Positions 1 through 12,434 of a stretch of DNA of 64,000 bases are shown here, piece by piece; positions within the stretch are counted from its first letter, which is position 1; each line of letters begins with the position of its first letter. The notes beneath the pieces are model-generated. The model did not search any database. It saw nothing but the letters and a program-made list of their open reading frames with translations, and was not told the origin of the DNA. This stretch comes from Onthophagus taurus (taxonomy: Eukaryota; Arthropoda; Insecta; Coleoptera; Scarabaeidae). Where the stretch lies: the NCBI RefSeq assembly GCF_036711975.1, contig NC_091973.1, forward strand, positions 7,440,001 through 7,504,000. The letters run 5' to 3'. The position numbers and the translations under genes are program-made.

Positions 1-3000
1 ACCAAAAAGACATAATCCATAACCGGGTTCAAATTAATTGTAACTATATTATGGTTACAAAGTGGAAATGGCCAAAATATTAAAATTAAATGTTTTCGTT
101 ATTAAATTCGATCATAACTCAAAAATTAAAGGCGATGGAGAAAAATGTTTGAGATATAAATTGTTTATGTTGAACCAAAAAGGCATAATCCATAACCAGA
201 TTCAGCTTAATTGTAACTATATTATGGTTACAAAGTGGAAATTGCCAAAACATCAAAATTGAACGTTTTCGTTGTTAAGGTTGATCATATTCAAAAACTA
301 AAGGCGATGGGGAATAATGTTTAGGATATGAATTGCTTATATTGAACCAAAAAGACATAATCCATAACCCGGTTCAAATTAATTATAACTATATTATGGT
401 TACAAAGTGGAAATGGCCAAACATCAAAATTGAGTGTTTTTGTTATTATGATTGATCATAACTCAAAAACTAAAAGCGATGGAGAAAAATGTTTTGGATA
501 TAAATTGTTTATATTGAACCAAAAAGACATAATCCATAATTAGATTCAGCTTAATTATAACTACGTTATGGATACAAAGTGGAGATCACGAAATATTAAA
601 ATTTAATGTTTTCGTTATTTAATTCGATCATAACTCAAAAATTAAAAGCGATGGAGAATAATGTTTGAGATATAAATTGTTTATGTTGAACCAAAAGGAC
701 ATAATCCATAACCATGTTCAGCTTAATTGTAACCATATTATGGTTACAAAGTGGATATCGCCAAAACATCAAAATTGAACGTTTTCGTTGTTAAGGTTGA
801 GCATAACTCAAAAACTAAAGGCGATGGGGAATAATGTTTAGGATATGAATTGCTTATATTGAACCAAAAAGACATAATCCATAACCCGGTTCAAATTAAT
901 TATAACTATATTATGGTTACAAAGTGGAAATGGCCAAACATCAAAATTGAGTGTTTTTGTTATTATGATTGATCATAACTCAAAAACTAAAAGCGATGGA
1001 GAAAAATGTTTTGGATATAAATTGTTTATATTGAACCAAAAAGACATAATCCATAATTAGATTCAGCTTAATTATAACTACGTTATGGATACAAAGTGGA
1101 GATCACGAAATATTAAAATTTAATGTTTTCGTTATTTAATTCGATCATAACTCAAAAATTAAAAGCGATGGAGAATAATGTTTGAGATATAAATTGTTTA
1201 TGTTGAACCAAAAGGACATAATCCATAACCATGTTCAGCTTAATTGTAACCATATTATGGTTACAAAGTGGATATCGCCAAAACATCAAAATTGAACGTT
1301 TTCGTTGTTAAGGTTGAGCATAACTCAAAAACTAAAGGCGATGGGGAATAATGTTTAGGATATAAATTGTTTATATTGAATCAAAAAGACATAATCCATA
1401 ACCGGGTTCAAATTAATTGTAACTATATTATGGTTACAAAGTGGAAATGGCCAAAATATCAAAATTGAATGTTTTTATTATTATGATTGATCATAACTCA
1501 AAAACTAAAGGCGATGGAGAAAAATGTTTTAGATATAAATTGTTTATATTGAACCAAAAAGATATAATCCATAATTAAATTCAGCTTAATTATAACTACG
1601 TTATGGTTACAAAGCGGAAATCACCAAATATTAAAATTAAATGTTTTCGTTATTAAATACGATCATAACTCAAAAATTAAAGGGGATGGAGAATAATATT
1701 TGGGATATAAATTGTTTATTATATTGAACCAAAAAGACATAATCCATAACCGGGTTCAAATTAATTGTAACTATATTATGGTTACAAAGTGGAAATGGCC
1801 AAAATATTAAAATTAAATGTTTTCGTTATTAAATTCGATCATAACTCAAAAATTAAAGGCGATGGAGAAAAATGTTTGAGATATAAATTGTTTATGTTGA
1901 ACCAAAAAGGCATAATCCATAACCAGATTCAGCTTAATTGTAACTATATTATGGTTACAAAGTGGAAATTGCCAAAACATCAAAATTGAACGTTTTCGTT
2001 GTTAAGGTTGATCATATTCAAAAACTAAAGGCGATGGGGAATAATGTTTAGGATATGAATTGCTTATATTGAACCAAAAAGACATAATCCATAACCCGGT
2101 TCAAATTAATTATAACTATATTATGGTTACAAAGTGGAAATGGCCAAACATCAAAATTGAGTGTTTTTGTTATTATGATTGATCATAACTCAAAAACTAA
2201 AAGCGATGGAGAAAAATGTTTTGGATATAAATTGTTTATATTGAACCAAAAAGACATAATCCATAATTAGATTCAGCTTAATTATAACTACGTTATGGAT
2301 ACAAAGTGGAGATCACGAAATATTAAAATTTAATGTTTTCGTTATTTAATTCGATCATAACTCAAAAATTAAAAGCGATGGAGAATAATGTTTGAGATAT
2401 AAATTGTTTATGTTGAACCAAAAGGACATAATCCATAACCATGTTCAGCTTAATTGTAACCATATTATGGTTACAAAGTGGATATCGCCAAAACATCAAA
2501 ATTGAACGTTTTCGTTGTTAAGGTTGAGCATAACTCAAAAACTAAAGGCGATGGGGAATAATGTTTAGGATATAAATCGTTTATATTGAATCAAAAAGAC
2601 ATAATCCATAACCGGGTTCAAATTAATTGTAACTATATTATGGTTACAAAGTGGAAATGGCCAAAATATCAAAATTGAATGTTTTTATTATTATGATTGA
2701 TCATAACTCAAAAACTAAAGGCGATGGAGAAAAATGTTTTAGATATAAATTGTTTATATTGAACCAAAAAGATATAATCCATAATTAAATTCAGCTTAAT
2801 TATAACTACGTTATGGTTACAAAGCGAAAATCACCAAACATTAAAATTGAATGTTTTCGTTATTAAATTCGATCATAACTCAAAAATTAAAGGCGATGGA
2901 GAAAAATGTTTGAGATATAAATTGTTTATGTTGAACCAAAAAGGCATAATCCATAACCAGATTCAGCTTAATTGTAACTATATTATGGTTACAAAGTGGA

Positions 3001-6000
3001 AATTGCCAAAACATCAAAATTGAACGTTTTCGTTGTTAAGGTTGATCATATTCAAAAACTAAAGGCGATGGGGAATAATGTTTAGGATATGAATTGCTTA
3101 TATTGAACCAAGAAGACATAATCCATAACCCGGTTCAAATTAATTATAACTATATTATGGTTACAAAGTGGAAATGGCCAAACATCAAAATTGAGTGTTT
3201 TTGTTATTATGATTGATCATAACTCAAAAACTAAAAGCGATGGAGAAAAATGTTTTGGATATAAATTGTTTATATTGAACCAAAAAGACATAATCCATAA
3301 TTAGATTCAGCTTAATTATAACTACGTTATGGATACAAAGTGGAGATCACGAAATATTAAAATTTAATGTTTTCGTTATTTAATTCGATCATAACTCAAA
3401 AATTAAAAGCGATGGAGAATAATGTTTGAGATATAAATTGTTTATGTTGAACCAAAAGGACATAATCCATAACCAGGTTCAGCTTAATTGTAACTATATT
3501 ATGGTTACAAAGTGAAAATCGCCAAAATATCAAAATTGAACATTTTCGTTGTTAAGGTTGATCATAACTCAAAAACTAAAGGCGATGGGGAATAATGTTT
3601 AGGATATGAATTGTTTGTATTGAACCAAAAAGACATAATCCGTAACCGGGTTCAAATTAATTGTAACTATATTATGGTTACCAAGTGGAAATGGCCAAAA
3701 TATCAAAATTGAGTGTTTTTGTTATTATGATTGATCATAACTCAAAAACTAAAAGCGATGGAGAAAAATGTTTTAGATACAAATGCTTTATATTGAACCA
3801 AAAAGACATAATCCCTAATTAGATTCAGCTTAATTATAACTACGTTATGGTTACAAAGCGGAAATCACCAAATACTAAAATTGAATGTTTTCGTTAATAA
3901 ATTCGATTATAATTCAAAAATTAAAAGCGATGGAGAATAATGTTTGAGATATAAATTATTTATGTTGAATCAAAAAGACATAATCCATAACCAGGTTCAG
4001 CTTAATTGTAATTATATTATGGTTACAAAGTGGAAATCGCCAAAACATCAAAATTGAACGTTTTCGTTGTTAAGGTTGATCATAATTCAAAAACTAAAGG
4101 CGATGGGGAATAATGTTTAGGATATGAATTGCTTATATTGAACCAAAAAGACATAATCCATAACCCGGTTCAAATTAATTATAACTATATTATGGTTACA
4201 ATGTGGAGATGGCCAAACATCAAAATTGACTGTTTTTGTTATTATGATTGATCATAACTCAAAAACTAAAAGCGATGGAGAAAAATGTTTTAGATATAAA
4301 TTGTTTATATTCAACCAAAAAGACATAATCCATAATTAGATTTAGCTTAATTATAACTCCGTTATGGTTACAAAGCGGAAATTACCAAACATTAAAATTA
4401 AATGTTTTCGTTATTAAATTTGATCATAACTCAAAAATTAAAGGCGATGGAGAATAATGTTTGAGATATAAATTATTTATGTTGAATCAAAAAGACATAA
4501 TCCATAACCATGTTCAGCTTAATTGTAACTATATTATGGTTACAAAGTGGATGTTGCCAAAACATCAAAATTGAACGTTTTTGTTAATATGATTGATCAT
4601 AACTCAAAAACCAAAAGCGACGGAGAAAAATGTTTTAGATATAAATTGTTTATATTGAACCAAAAAGACATAATCCATAACCGGGTTCAAATTAATTATA
4701 ACTATGTTATGGTTACAAAGTGGAAATGGCCAAAATATCAAAATTGAGTGTTTTAGTTATTATGATTGATCATAACTCAAAAACTAAAATCGATGGAGAA
4801 AAATGTTTTAGATATAAATTGTTTATATTGAACCAAAAAGACATAATCCATAATTAGATTCAGCTTAATTATAACTACGTTATGGTTACAAAGCGGAAAT
4901 CACCAAATATTAAAATTAAATGTTTTCGCTATTAAATTCGATCATAACTCAAAAATTAAAGGCGATGGAGAATAATGTTTGAGATATAGATTATTTATGT
5001 TAAACCAAAAAGACATAATCCATAACCAGGGTCAGCTTAATTGTAACTATATTACGGTTATAAAGTGGAAATCGCCAAAATATCAAAATTGAATGTTTTC
5101 GTTGTTAAGGTTGATCATAACTCAAAAACTAAAGGCGATGGGGAATAATGTTTAGGATACGAATTGTTTATATTGAACCAAAAAGACATAATCCATAATC
5201 GGGTTCAAATTAATTGTAACTATATTATGGTTACAAAGTGCAAATGGCCAAAATATCAAAATTGAGTGTTTTTGTTATTATAATTGATCATAACTCAAAA
5301 ACTAAAAGCGATGGAGAAAAATGTTTTAGATATAAATTGTTTATATTGAACCAAAAAGACATAATCCATAATTAGATTCAGCTTAATTATAACTACGTTA
5401 TGGTTACAAAGCGGAAATCACGAAAATGTTAAAATTTAATGTTTTCGTTATTAAATTCGACCATAACTCAAAAATTAAAGGCGATGGAGAATAACGTGTG
5501 AGGTATACATTGTTTATGTTGAATCAAAAAGACATAATCCATAACCAGGTTCAGCTTAATTGTAACTATATTATGGTTACAAAGTGGAAATCGCCAAAAC
5601 ATCAAAATTGAACATTTTCGTTGTTAAGGTTGATCATAACTCAAAAACTACAGACGATGGGGAATAATGTTTAGGATATGAATTGTTTATATTGAACCAA
5701 AAAGACATAATCCATAACCGGATTCAAATTAATTCGAACTATATTTTGGTTAGAAAGTGGAAATCGCCAAAATATCAAAATTGAAATTTTCGTTGTTAAG
5801 GTTTGATCATAACTCAAAAACTAAAGGCGATGGGGAATAATGTTTAGGATATGAATTGTTTATATTGAACCAAAAAGACATAATCCATAACCGGGTTCAA
5901 ATTAATTATAACTATGTTATGGTTACAAAGTGGAAATGGCCAAAATATCAAAATTGAGTGTTTTTGTTATTATGATTGATCATAACTCAAAAACTAAAAG

Positions 6001-6829
6001 CGATGGAGAGAAATGTTTTAGATATAAATTGTTTATATTGAACCAAAAAGACATAATCCATAATTAGATTCGACTTAATTATAACTACGTTATGGTTACA
6101 AAGCGGAAATCACCAAATATTAAAATTAAATGTTTTCGTTATTAAATTCGAACATAACTCAAAAATTAAAGGCGATGGAAAATAATGTTTCAGATATAAA
6201 TTGTTTATGTTGAATCAAAAAGACATAATCCAGAACCATGTTCAGCTTAATTGTAACTATATTATGGTTACAAAGTGGAAATCGGTAAAACATCAAAATT
6301 GAACATTTTCGTTGTTAAGGTTGATCATAACTCAAAAACTAAAGGCGATGGGGAATAATGTTTAGGATATGAATTGTTTATATTGAACCAAAAAGACATA
6401 ATCCATAACGGGGTTCAAATTAATTGTAACTATATTATGGTTACAAAATGGAAATGGCCAAAATATCAAAATTGAGTATTTTTGTTATTATGATTGATCA
6501 TAACTCAAAAACTAAATTGATGGAGAAAAATGTTTTGCATATAAATTGTTTATATTGAACCAAAAAGACATAATCCATAATTAGATTCAGCTTAATTATA
6601 ACTACGTTATGTTTACAAAGTGGAAATCACCAAATACTAAAATTGAATGTTTTTGTTATTAAATTCGAACATAACTCAAAAATTAAAGGCGATGGGGAAT
6701 AATTTTTAGGATATGAATTGTTTATATTGAACCAAAAAGACATAATCCATAACCTGGTTCAAATTAATTGTAACTATATTATGGATACAAAGTGGAAATG
6801 GCCAAAATATCAAAATTGAGTGTTCTTGG
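1..6829. repeat. Satellite A, ~172 bp tandem repeat array
   Basis: Head-to-tail array with a monomer of about 172 bp: the shared word GCGATGG recurs at 132, 304, 476 and 648. Each monomer carries a recognisable ATAACTCAAAAACTAAAGGC block, a TTGAACCAAAAAGACATAA block and a GGTTACAAAGTGGAAATGG block. Monomer variants recur in a fixed order: a trimer of about 516 bp (same variant at about 261, 777 and 1294), and a larger block, so that the stretch near 62 is repeated almost exactly near 1789 (1727 bp, about ten monomers) and again near 2880. The left edge is beyond the window. Open frames of 66 codons inside it are by-products of the monomer and not genes. A pericentromeric or heterochromatic origin is an inference. 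Confidence 0.95.
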
Positions 6830-6831
6830 TA

Positions 6832-7489
6832 CTCTGTTGGAAATAATTCACGAGTACACCCTGCATAATCTGAACGCGTGTGTCTAGCGTAATGAAATTT
6901 GGTATGGAATTTGGTACCTCCATGTGAAGGTAGTGTAACTTACCTTCACATGGAGAGCGATGCAACTCTGCTGGGTGGGTATACATCAATAGCGAGAGTA
7001 TCCCCCAAAGATGTTCGATCGGATTCAAATCCTGAGAACGAGCTGGCCATGGAAGTATTCGTATACGGTGCTCTTCCACAAAGGTCTGTACAACTCATCA
7101 CGTCTCCGACCTACCAAAATTCGCACGTATCCGGTGCTCAATCAAATCTTGATTCGTCGGAAAACAAAATGTCCCTCCACCAATCTGTGGTGCTCGAATG
7201 TTAGTGTGCATACCCATAACCATTCCTCCCTCAAACTCGCTTAAGTGACGCGATCGCCCTTCCATCGCGCACAGAGCAGCACAGAGTACGACAACAAACT
7301 GGTCCCTCACACCACACTAAAAACGACAGGTATATCCCACCCACTTCAGTCCCCATAGCGACGGAATGTTCCACTTGGAAGGGCGGAAAAACTCGAAACT
7401 CGCTGAACAAACTCGTCTAGAAATATTATCGATTTATCTTCACGCGTTCAGATTATATAGGGTGTGCTCGTGAATTATTTCCAACAGTG
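6832..7489 (-). mobile_element. Internally deleted Tc1/mariner element inserted in satellite A
   Basis: Flanked by TA (6830-6831 and 7490-7491), the usual Tc1/mariner target duplication. The termini form an inverted repeat of about 47 bp, starting CTCTGTTGGAAATAATTC on the left, with CACTGTTGGAAATAATTC as reverse complement on the right. The minus strand still encodes pieces of a Tc1 transposase: WPARSQDLNPIEHLWG (the region of the third catalytic residue) near 7010-7060, and the upstream FEGGMVMGM block near 7200-7240. The segment with the second catalytic Asp (FQQDN-type) is missing between them, so this is a dead 658 bp deletion derivative. Satellite A resumes right after it, which fixes the insertion site. 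Confidence 0.9.
6918..6955. repeat. 15 bp perfect inverted repeat inside the Tc1 remnant
   Basis: CTCCATGTGAAGGTA at 6918-6932 is the exact reverse complement of 6941-6955, with an 8 base loop (GTGTAACT). It interrupts the 3' coding part of the transposase remnant just after the HLWG motif, where a normal Tc1 protein would continue without such a palindrome. Confidence 0.8.
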
Positions 7490-7491
7490 TA

Positions 7492-7536
7492 TTACGATCA
7501 TAACTCAAAAACTAAAGGCGATGGAGAAAAATGTTA
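7492..7536. repeat. Satellite A remnant to the right of the Tc1 insertion
   Basis: The bases ATCATAACTCAAAAACTAAA followed by GGCGATGGAGAAAAATG match the satellite A monomer and continue in register across the Tc1 insertion. The array is then cut off by LINE-derived sequence. Confidence 0.85.
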
Positions 7537-8326
7537 ATAATAAAGACCGAGCAGAAGGCATATTATGAATCATCTTTTAAAAATAAAAGTTCCAGGGATC
7601 TCTGGAAATCACTAAGACATCTGAATGTTACCAAATTAAAATAGGAGGCATTAATAATAATTTTTTACAAGCTGCTGAAAACTCAATGATCGCTGATCCC
7701 GACTTAATTCAGGCTTACACTACCACGGAAAAGTCTACCTTTAATGAATTGTTAAATATCAAGCCTGGCAGTGTGGGATATGATGAACTCTCGGTTGTTA
7801 TGATACGTTAGTGTTGTCCTTTCACACATCACACATCTTATTAATATATGCTTGTCGAGGTCAATCCTTCCAAAATGTTGAAAGAAATCTTTAGTAACAC
7901 CTTTGCCAAAGATTAAAAATCCTATGACATTTTCGGACCTACTACCAATCAGTATTTTACCTGTTTTGTCTAAAGTATTAGAAAAAAATATGAATGATCA
8001 AATTTTCTGCCTAGGACACAGTTTGGATTTCGTGCTAGACTACAGTAGGGCCTTTGATATGTCAATTATAGGATGTTATCAACTATCTTATCCTTCATTG
8101 GGTTTAATGATTCTGCTATGAGCATGATTGATAGTTATGTGTTAGGCAGACAACAAGTCGTTAAATTGGGTGATCGGAGATCTGAACTGCGAGGCTTGAA
8201 GTTAGGAGTGCCACAGGGTTCTATCTTGGGGCATCTCCTGTTTTGTATCTACACTTCTAATCTTTCGACAGTTTTGAAATATTCAGACACAATCTTCTTT
8301 TTGTTTTTATTCTTAAATAAATAATT
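7537..8326 (+). mobile_element. Decayed non-LTR retrotransposon fragment (reverse transcriptase)
   Basis: Translated fragments in shifting frames give a LINE reverse transcriptase: FSDLLPISILPVLSKVLEKN near 7927-7990, then an AFDMS piece near 8050, then VVKLGDRRSELRGLKLGVPQ followed by GSILG near 8155-8230. Frameshifts and stops are frequent and the catalytic YADD box is not intact. The same family occurs at 47.8-48.5 kb and, inverted, at 55.2-56.5 kb (shared ISILPxLSKVLE and GVPQGSI). Jockey/CR1/I-group is likely; the exact clade is unresolved. Confidence 0.75.
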
Positions 8327-8444
8327 AAAATAAAATAACTGTTTTAATAATAAATTTCGTTTATTTCATTACTTAAAAATAATAACACTATAAACTACAA
8401 AAATAACGCCTCTTAAAAAAAGATAACTTAACATTAAAAAATAA

Positions 8445-11011
8445 CTATTCTTCACCTTCTTTTTCATCATTTTTGATTTCATTTCGTTTCTCCTTCTCTA
8501 AATTATCAATTTTTTTAATCACTTTGTTTATGGTGTTATCGTATATAATCTCATCAGTTTCATCAGGAATTAAATTTTTGTTCAAGATATCTTCGGACAC
8601 AGGATTACTAGCACTTTTTGTTAATTTCGATAAACTCGACGGTTTGTAATCGTACAATTTCGTGCTGTTATTTCTGCTAAGATATCCGGTGGAATTTTTG
8701 AATTGAGGATTCGAATTTCTGTTGTTAACCTCCATCGTGGATTTGATCAAATCAACTTTAGACGCGCTTCCTCGGAATTTGATCGCTCCGGAACTACTTC
8801 TTCTCACAACGCTGCTGCTTCTGGTTCTTCCTAAGGAAGTTAAAGAGCCGATTTGGTTGTACTCGATCATTAAACTTAATCGTTCCATGGACACCATGGT
8901 TCCTTGGTCTTTAAATTTAGGTTCGGGGTCTTTTAACCGCTCGGTTTCTTCTTCTTCTTCTTCGTCGATTTCGTCGAATTTCCTCAACCAAAGGAAGTGC
9001 AAAACTGCGTAACTTAATCCGGAAATCATAGCCCCGAGTCCCATGTATCTAAATGCTTGGCGTATTCCAACCAATTCGATGAGTTGACCCCCGAAAAATG
9101 TTCCACTTCCCTTTCCAATGCTGAAATGGGCCATCCCAGCGACTCCTATTAAGGTTGCCAATAAACTTTTTGGCGCTAATATTGCGCAATATGTTGCAGC
9201 TGCTACCCACATAAGATGAACAGAAAGGGATTCCATTGCTTCGAAAGGAAAGCACCACCAAGGATTGCTAAAAACAATTTACATCAAGTATGCAACTAAT
9301 ATCACAGTACGCGTATTGAAATACGCGATTTGCGTATTTGGTTGCATACTGTATAAATTTAAGTTTCTTACTCAATTAATGAATATCCCATTAATCTTCC
9401 TGCGTGGGCAAAAAACGCAATAATGACAACATTAACATGTCCAACTTTTTTGGTGATTCTTTCCGCCCCATACAAAAACGGCATAGAACTTATTGTACCA
9501 ACAGTGACGGTGATTCCTAATAAATAAGTAGGCGCTCCAAGATCGATTAAATAGAAGAACAAAAAACTTTCGATGAAACCCCACAAATTTCCTAATCCGA
9601 ATAAGAAAACGATGAACAAAATAACGTTCGGCATTTTAACGATATTTGCGAGATCTTTGAATATGTTATCAGCGGGAATCTTGGTTCCAAGCGGCATCAA
9701 AAAAACCATCACTGCCGATATCAACAATAGGACATCGTAGGCGTAAAAAGCGGTTGAGTAATCGGTGTAACCGAGACCTTTGCTGCGGTAATCTATAAAA
9801 GCACCCGTCACAGGCGAGAATATTGCCATACCAATGCTCGAGAAAAGTTTTTCCTTTCCGAAATCTCCACCGTATTTTTCAATCATCGTCAATGCGATAG
9901 GATCCATTATTGTTACTCCAGCTGTCATCATCGTCGAAGCTAAAAATCGCAAACCGAAATAAAGCCAAAACGTTTTATCGTCGGATTCTTTAAATTCGGG
10001 AGGGCACATATCTGGACCACCTTCCAAGAAACGACATTTATGCACAATACATTCTCCAGGAAAGACTTCCGTGTTTTCTATAATTATCCCACCACATCTA
10101 TTTTGTACAAAAAAAAAAATATAAATAATGCAACCAATATCGCAAATCGCGTATTGCAATACCAATACTGTGATATTAGTTGCATACTTAACGATAATTA
10201 ATTAATACCTAATATCATTTTCGTATAATTCAGTAACATTAACACCATATTTCAAGAGCAAAGTTTCGTTAAAATTTTTGGTGTAATCAGCGGTGTTGTT
10301 ATCTTGATCCACAGCAACCGGCATCCCCATTTGAAAGGATGGATCCCGAAGTCCCTCGTACATATCGATGTTTAACGAAAGCGTGGTTTCATTTTCAAAA
10401 ACTTTTTTGTATTTTAATTTCGGAGCGGTGGTTGAGGCATTCGTCGTTGAAGTATTGGCAGGTTTTAAAAGACAACGATTAACACACATGTGAAGTTCGA
10501 TATTGATGTTCTCCTCGCTGGGGCATTCTCGGCTGGCACAAGGACTCCACCAAACTTCCGTAAAGTTCCTTTCAGGATGTCTCATTACGTAAGCCTTGGG
10601 GACGCTCCCGGGCGTTTCTTGGTGAGGGATTAGGAAAAGGGCGTGATGAAGTGCCGCATTTAGTATAAACGCAACTATCACTACCGGTTTGTACTTTCCA
10701 AATTTGTCTACGAGAAAACCGGTTACAGATGGCGCCAAAAACGTGGTGCATGGCAATGCTAAGTATATTGCGGAAATTTCTTTTATGGTCAATCCAATAC
10801 TTTGCATGTGAAGTGTAAGATATGGAAGCAATGAAGATGTGGCTGTGAATATAATAAAATTAAATATTTAAAAAGCAAGTGTTTTGAATGATTCTTTACC
10901 TCCATATAAGAAAAAGAGAGACAGTTTTAACGCGATCAAGTTTTTGTTGATACTAAAGAAGCTTTTCTTCTCCTCTTTGACATCGCTGCTGCCAACCGCT
11001 GCATCCGTCAT
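8445..11011 (-). CDS. MFSD6-like major facilitator superfamily transporter, 4 exons, 764 aa
   Basis: Exons by splice sites and phase: 10900-11011 (ATG at 11011-11009), 10209-10842, 9372-10097 and 8445-9267 (stop at 8445-8447). They join in frame to 765 codons including stop. The fold is that of a polytopic membrane carrier: TM1 ends exon 1 (LIALKLSLFFLYGG), two more helices open exon 2, a large N-glycosylatable luminal or extracellular loop follows (at least six N-x-S/T sites, several Cys), six helices lie in exon 3 and about three in exon 4. MFS loop remnants such as DKFGKYKP and the GLGNLWGFIESFLFFYLI helix point to the MFSD6 (MFS_1-like) family; substrate unknown. The last ~190 residues are a polar, presumably cytosolic tail with an acidic run (EEEEEE), Ser-rich patches and a charged end. 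Introns are 57, 111 and 104 bp; the two longer ones consist largely of a 66 bp MITE. It diverges from mas, 6 kb away. The family name is from memory of sequence style; the gene model is seen directly. Confidence 0.88.
9286..9350 (-). repeat. 66 bp palindromic MITE, copy A (intron 3 of the transporter)
   Basis: Starts AAGTATGCAACTAATATCAC and ends GGTTGCATACT, inverted termini of the family at 10128, 19138 and 24052. It occupies 65 of the 104 bases of intron 3. The inner, asymmetric part shows it lies in the reverse orientation relative to copies B and D. Confidence 0.85.
10128..10189 (+). repeat. 66 bp palindromic MITE, copy B (intron 2 of the transporter)
   Basis: Reads ATGCAACCAATATCGCAAAT at the left and TTAGTTGCATACTT at the right; the outermost AAGT of the left terminus is missing. 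It makes up 62 of the 111 bases of intron 2. The copy, together with its right flank and the end of exon 2, recurs at 24052-24163. Confidence 0.87.
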
Positions 11012-12434
11012 CTCAAGAAAACGACCCCGTAGAAACTAACCGTTGCGATTTTATTTCCTCGACATCCTTCTAAAAACGCTTTATTTGCAGCGGCGAGATA
11101 AGGACCAGTACAAATTTACCCACGTCGCATTCATAATAACAATTTCGTTTTATTTAATTAGCGTTGACGTTAATTTTTCTTTTTACTAATCAAAAAAAAA
11201 TATTCATTGTGACCAAGGGAGATTTTTCACTTGTGTTGCGTAATTTCTACAATTTCATCACGTTTTGTATAATTTACACGTGCATATGACATCTTTATTT
11301 ATTACTTCATTCTTTCACTATATTTGTGTAAATAGTAATGAATCTTTTTGGCGAGGTTAATTTTTTGAGATAAAGGTATATAATTTGATTTTTATATTAA
11401 AAATGATTATTTATAATAATATGTTTATAACATAATTGCCCTATTCAACTCATCTTGTTTTTTTCCTTATCTTTTAATACGTTCAGCAAAATATTTTTAT
11501 ATTAAGATTAAAATTTTTTTCTTTGTTAAAAGAACCCAAATTAAAGGTATAATTTTTTCCATAAAAAAACATAGGCGACGATGGTGTAAGATATAACAGA
11601 TATTCTACTTTGCCGATCTTCAAAGAGTAATGTTGGTTGCGTATTATGTATATTATCTTTATATACTTTTCGTGAAGAAATTAATAAAAATAATTTAACT
11701 AAAAACAATACAGTACTTTCCCCCCTCTCCCCCATTTCCACGATTGCATGATTAATAATAATAATAATAACATATAACACTTTAAAGTTTTCTACAGCGA
11801 ATTTATTAATAGTCACAATATAGACATATTAATAGTAACAAGGTTATCATTGTAATATGTCAGTTTGCTGTAAGGTTTAAAAGTATGCTGATATAATTTT
11901 CGTGTATGGTTTTTTTGCAATGGAAATGTTCGAAAATCAATACGAAAAGTAATATATAGGGTCCGATTTAAAAAATTGGTCGTGACCTTCATATAACCTT
12001 GAAAATAATGGCCCTAGCTTCTCGCAGCCACAATCCTCTCTAGCAGCTTCGAGGTAACATTTAAAATACTAATAGGTCATAAATCCAGACAACAATTAAT
12101 AATATGACAAATATGGAACAATAACATTTTTACGCTAATACCATCACATTCAACTGTATTAGTTTTAGTAAATTGTAACGTACGAAAGACTTCCTCTTCA
12201 GATTCGAGCGAAAAGTGCAGCCTACTAGAGACCTGAGGCAATAAATTAGAATTATAGAATTGTATAAGATCTGCATCACCAGGGCTATTATTGCTTATCG
12301 ATTTATGTTATAAACCAACTGTATGTCTCAATGTATAACCGTTCGCGACCACTTGAAGTAGGTGTTTGTGTCAAGTTTCATAAGAACATATGCAGTGTCC
12401 ACCAAAAAAGGCAGCAACACCCTGTTTTTCTTGA
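11012..12434. other. Transporter 5' flank and AT-rich spacer, no gene seen
   Basis: This is upstream of the transporter ATG, so the promoter and 5' UTR should lie in the first few hundred bases, but no clear TATA or initiator can be chosen. A block at 11570-11647 (ending CTACTTTGCCGATCTTC ... TTGGTTGCG) is repeated in the same orientation at 16493-16558 on the far side of satellite B. Open frames here lack codon structure or homology. Confidence 0.6.

Noticed and set aside
62-4747. Identical 66-codon open frames at 62-262 and 1789-1989, and a related one at 4547-4747
   Set aside because: They are translations of the satellite A monomer; their repeat at ~1727 bp reflects the higher-order array and not a gene family.
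1-6829. CRISPR-like regular spacing
   Set aside because: The whole monomer is repeated with no unique spacers, and the DNA is eukaryotic; it is a satellite.
11541-11816. 91-codon minus-strand frame
   Set aside because: Low-complexity, hydrophobic by AT composition, no homology; part of it is the repeated flank block found again near 16.5 kb in other frames.
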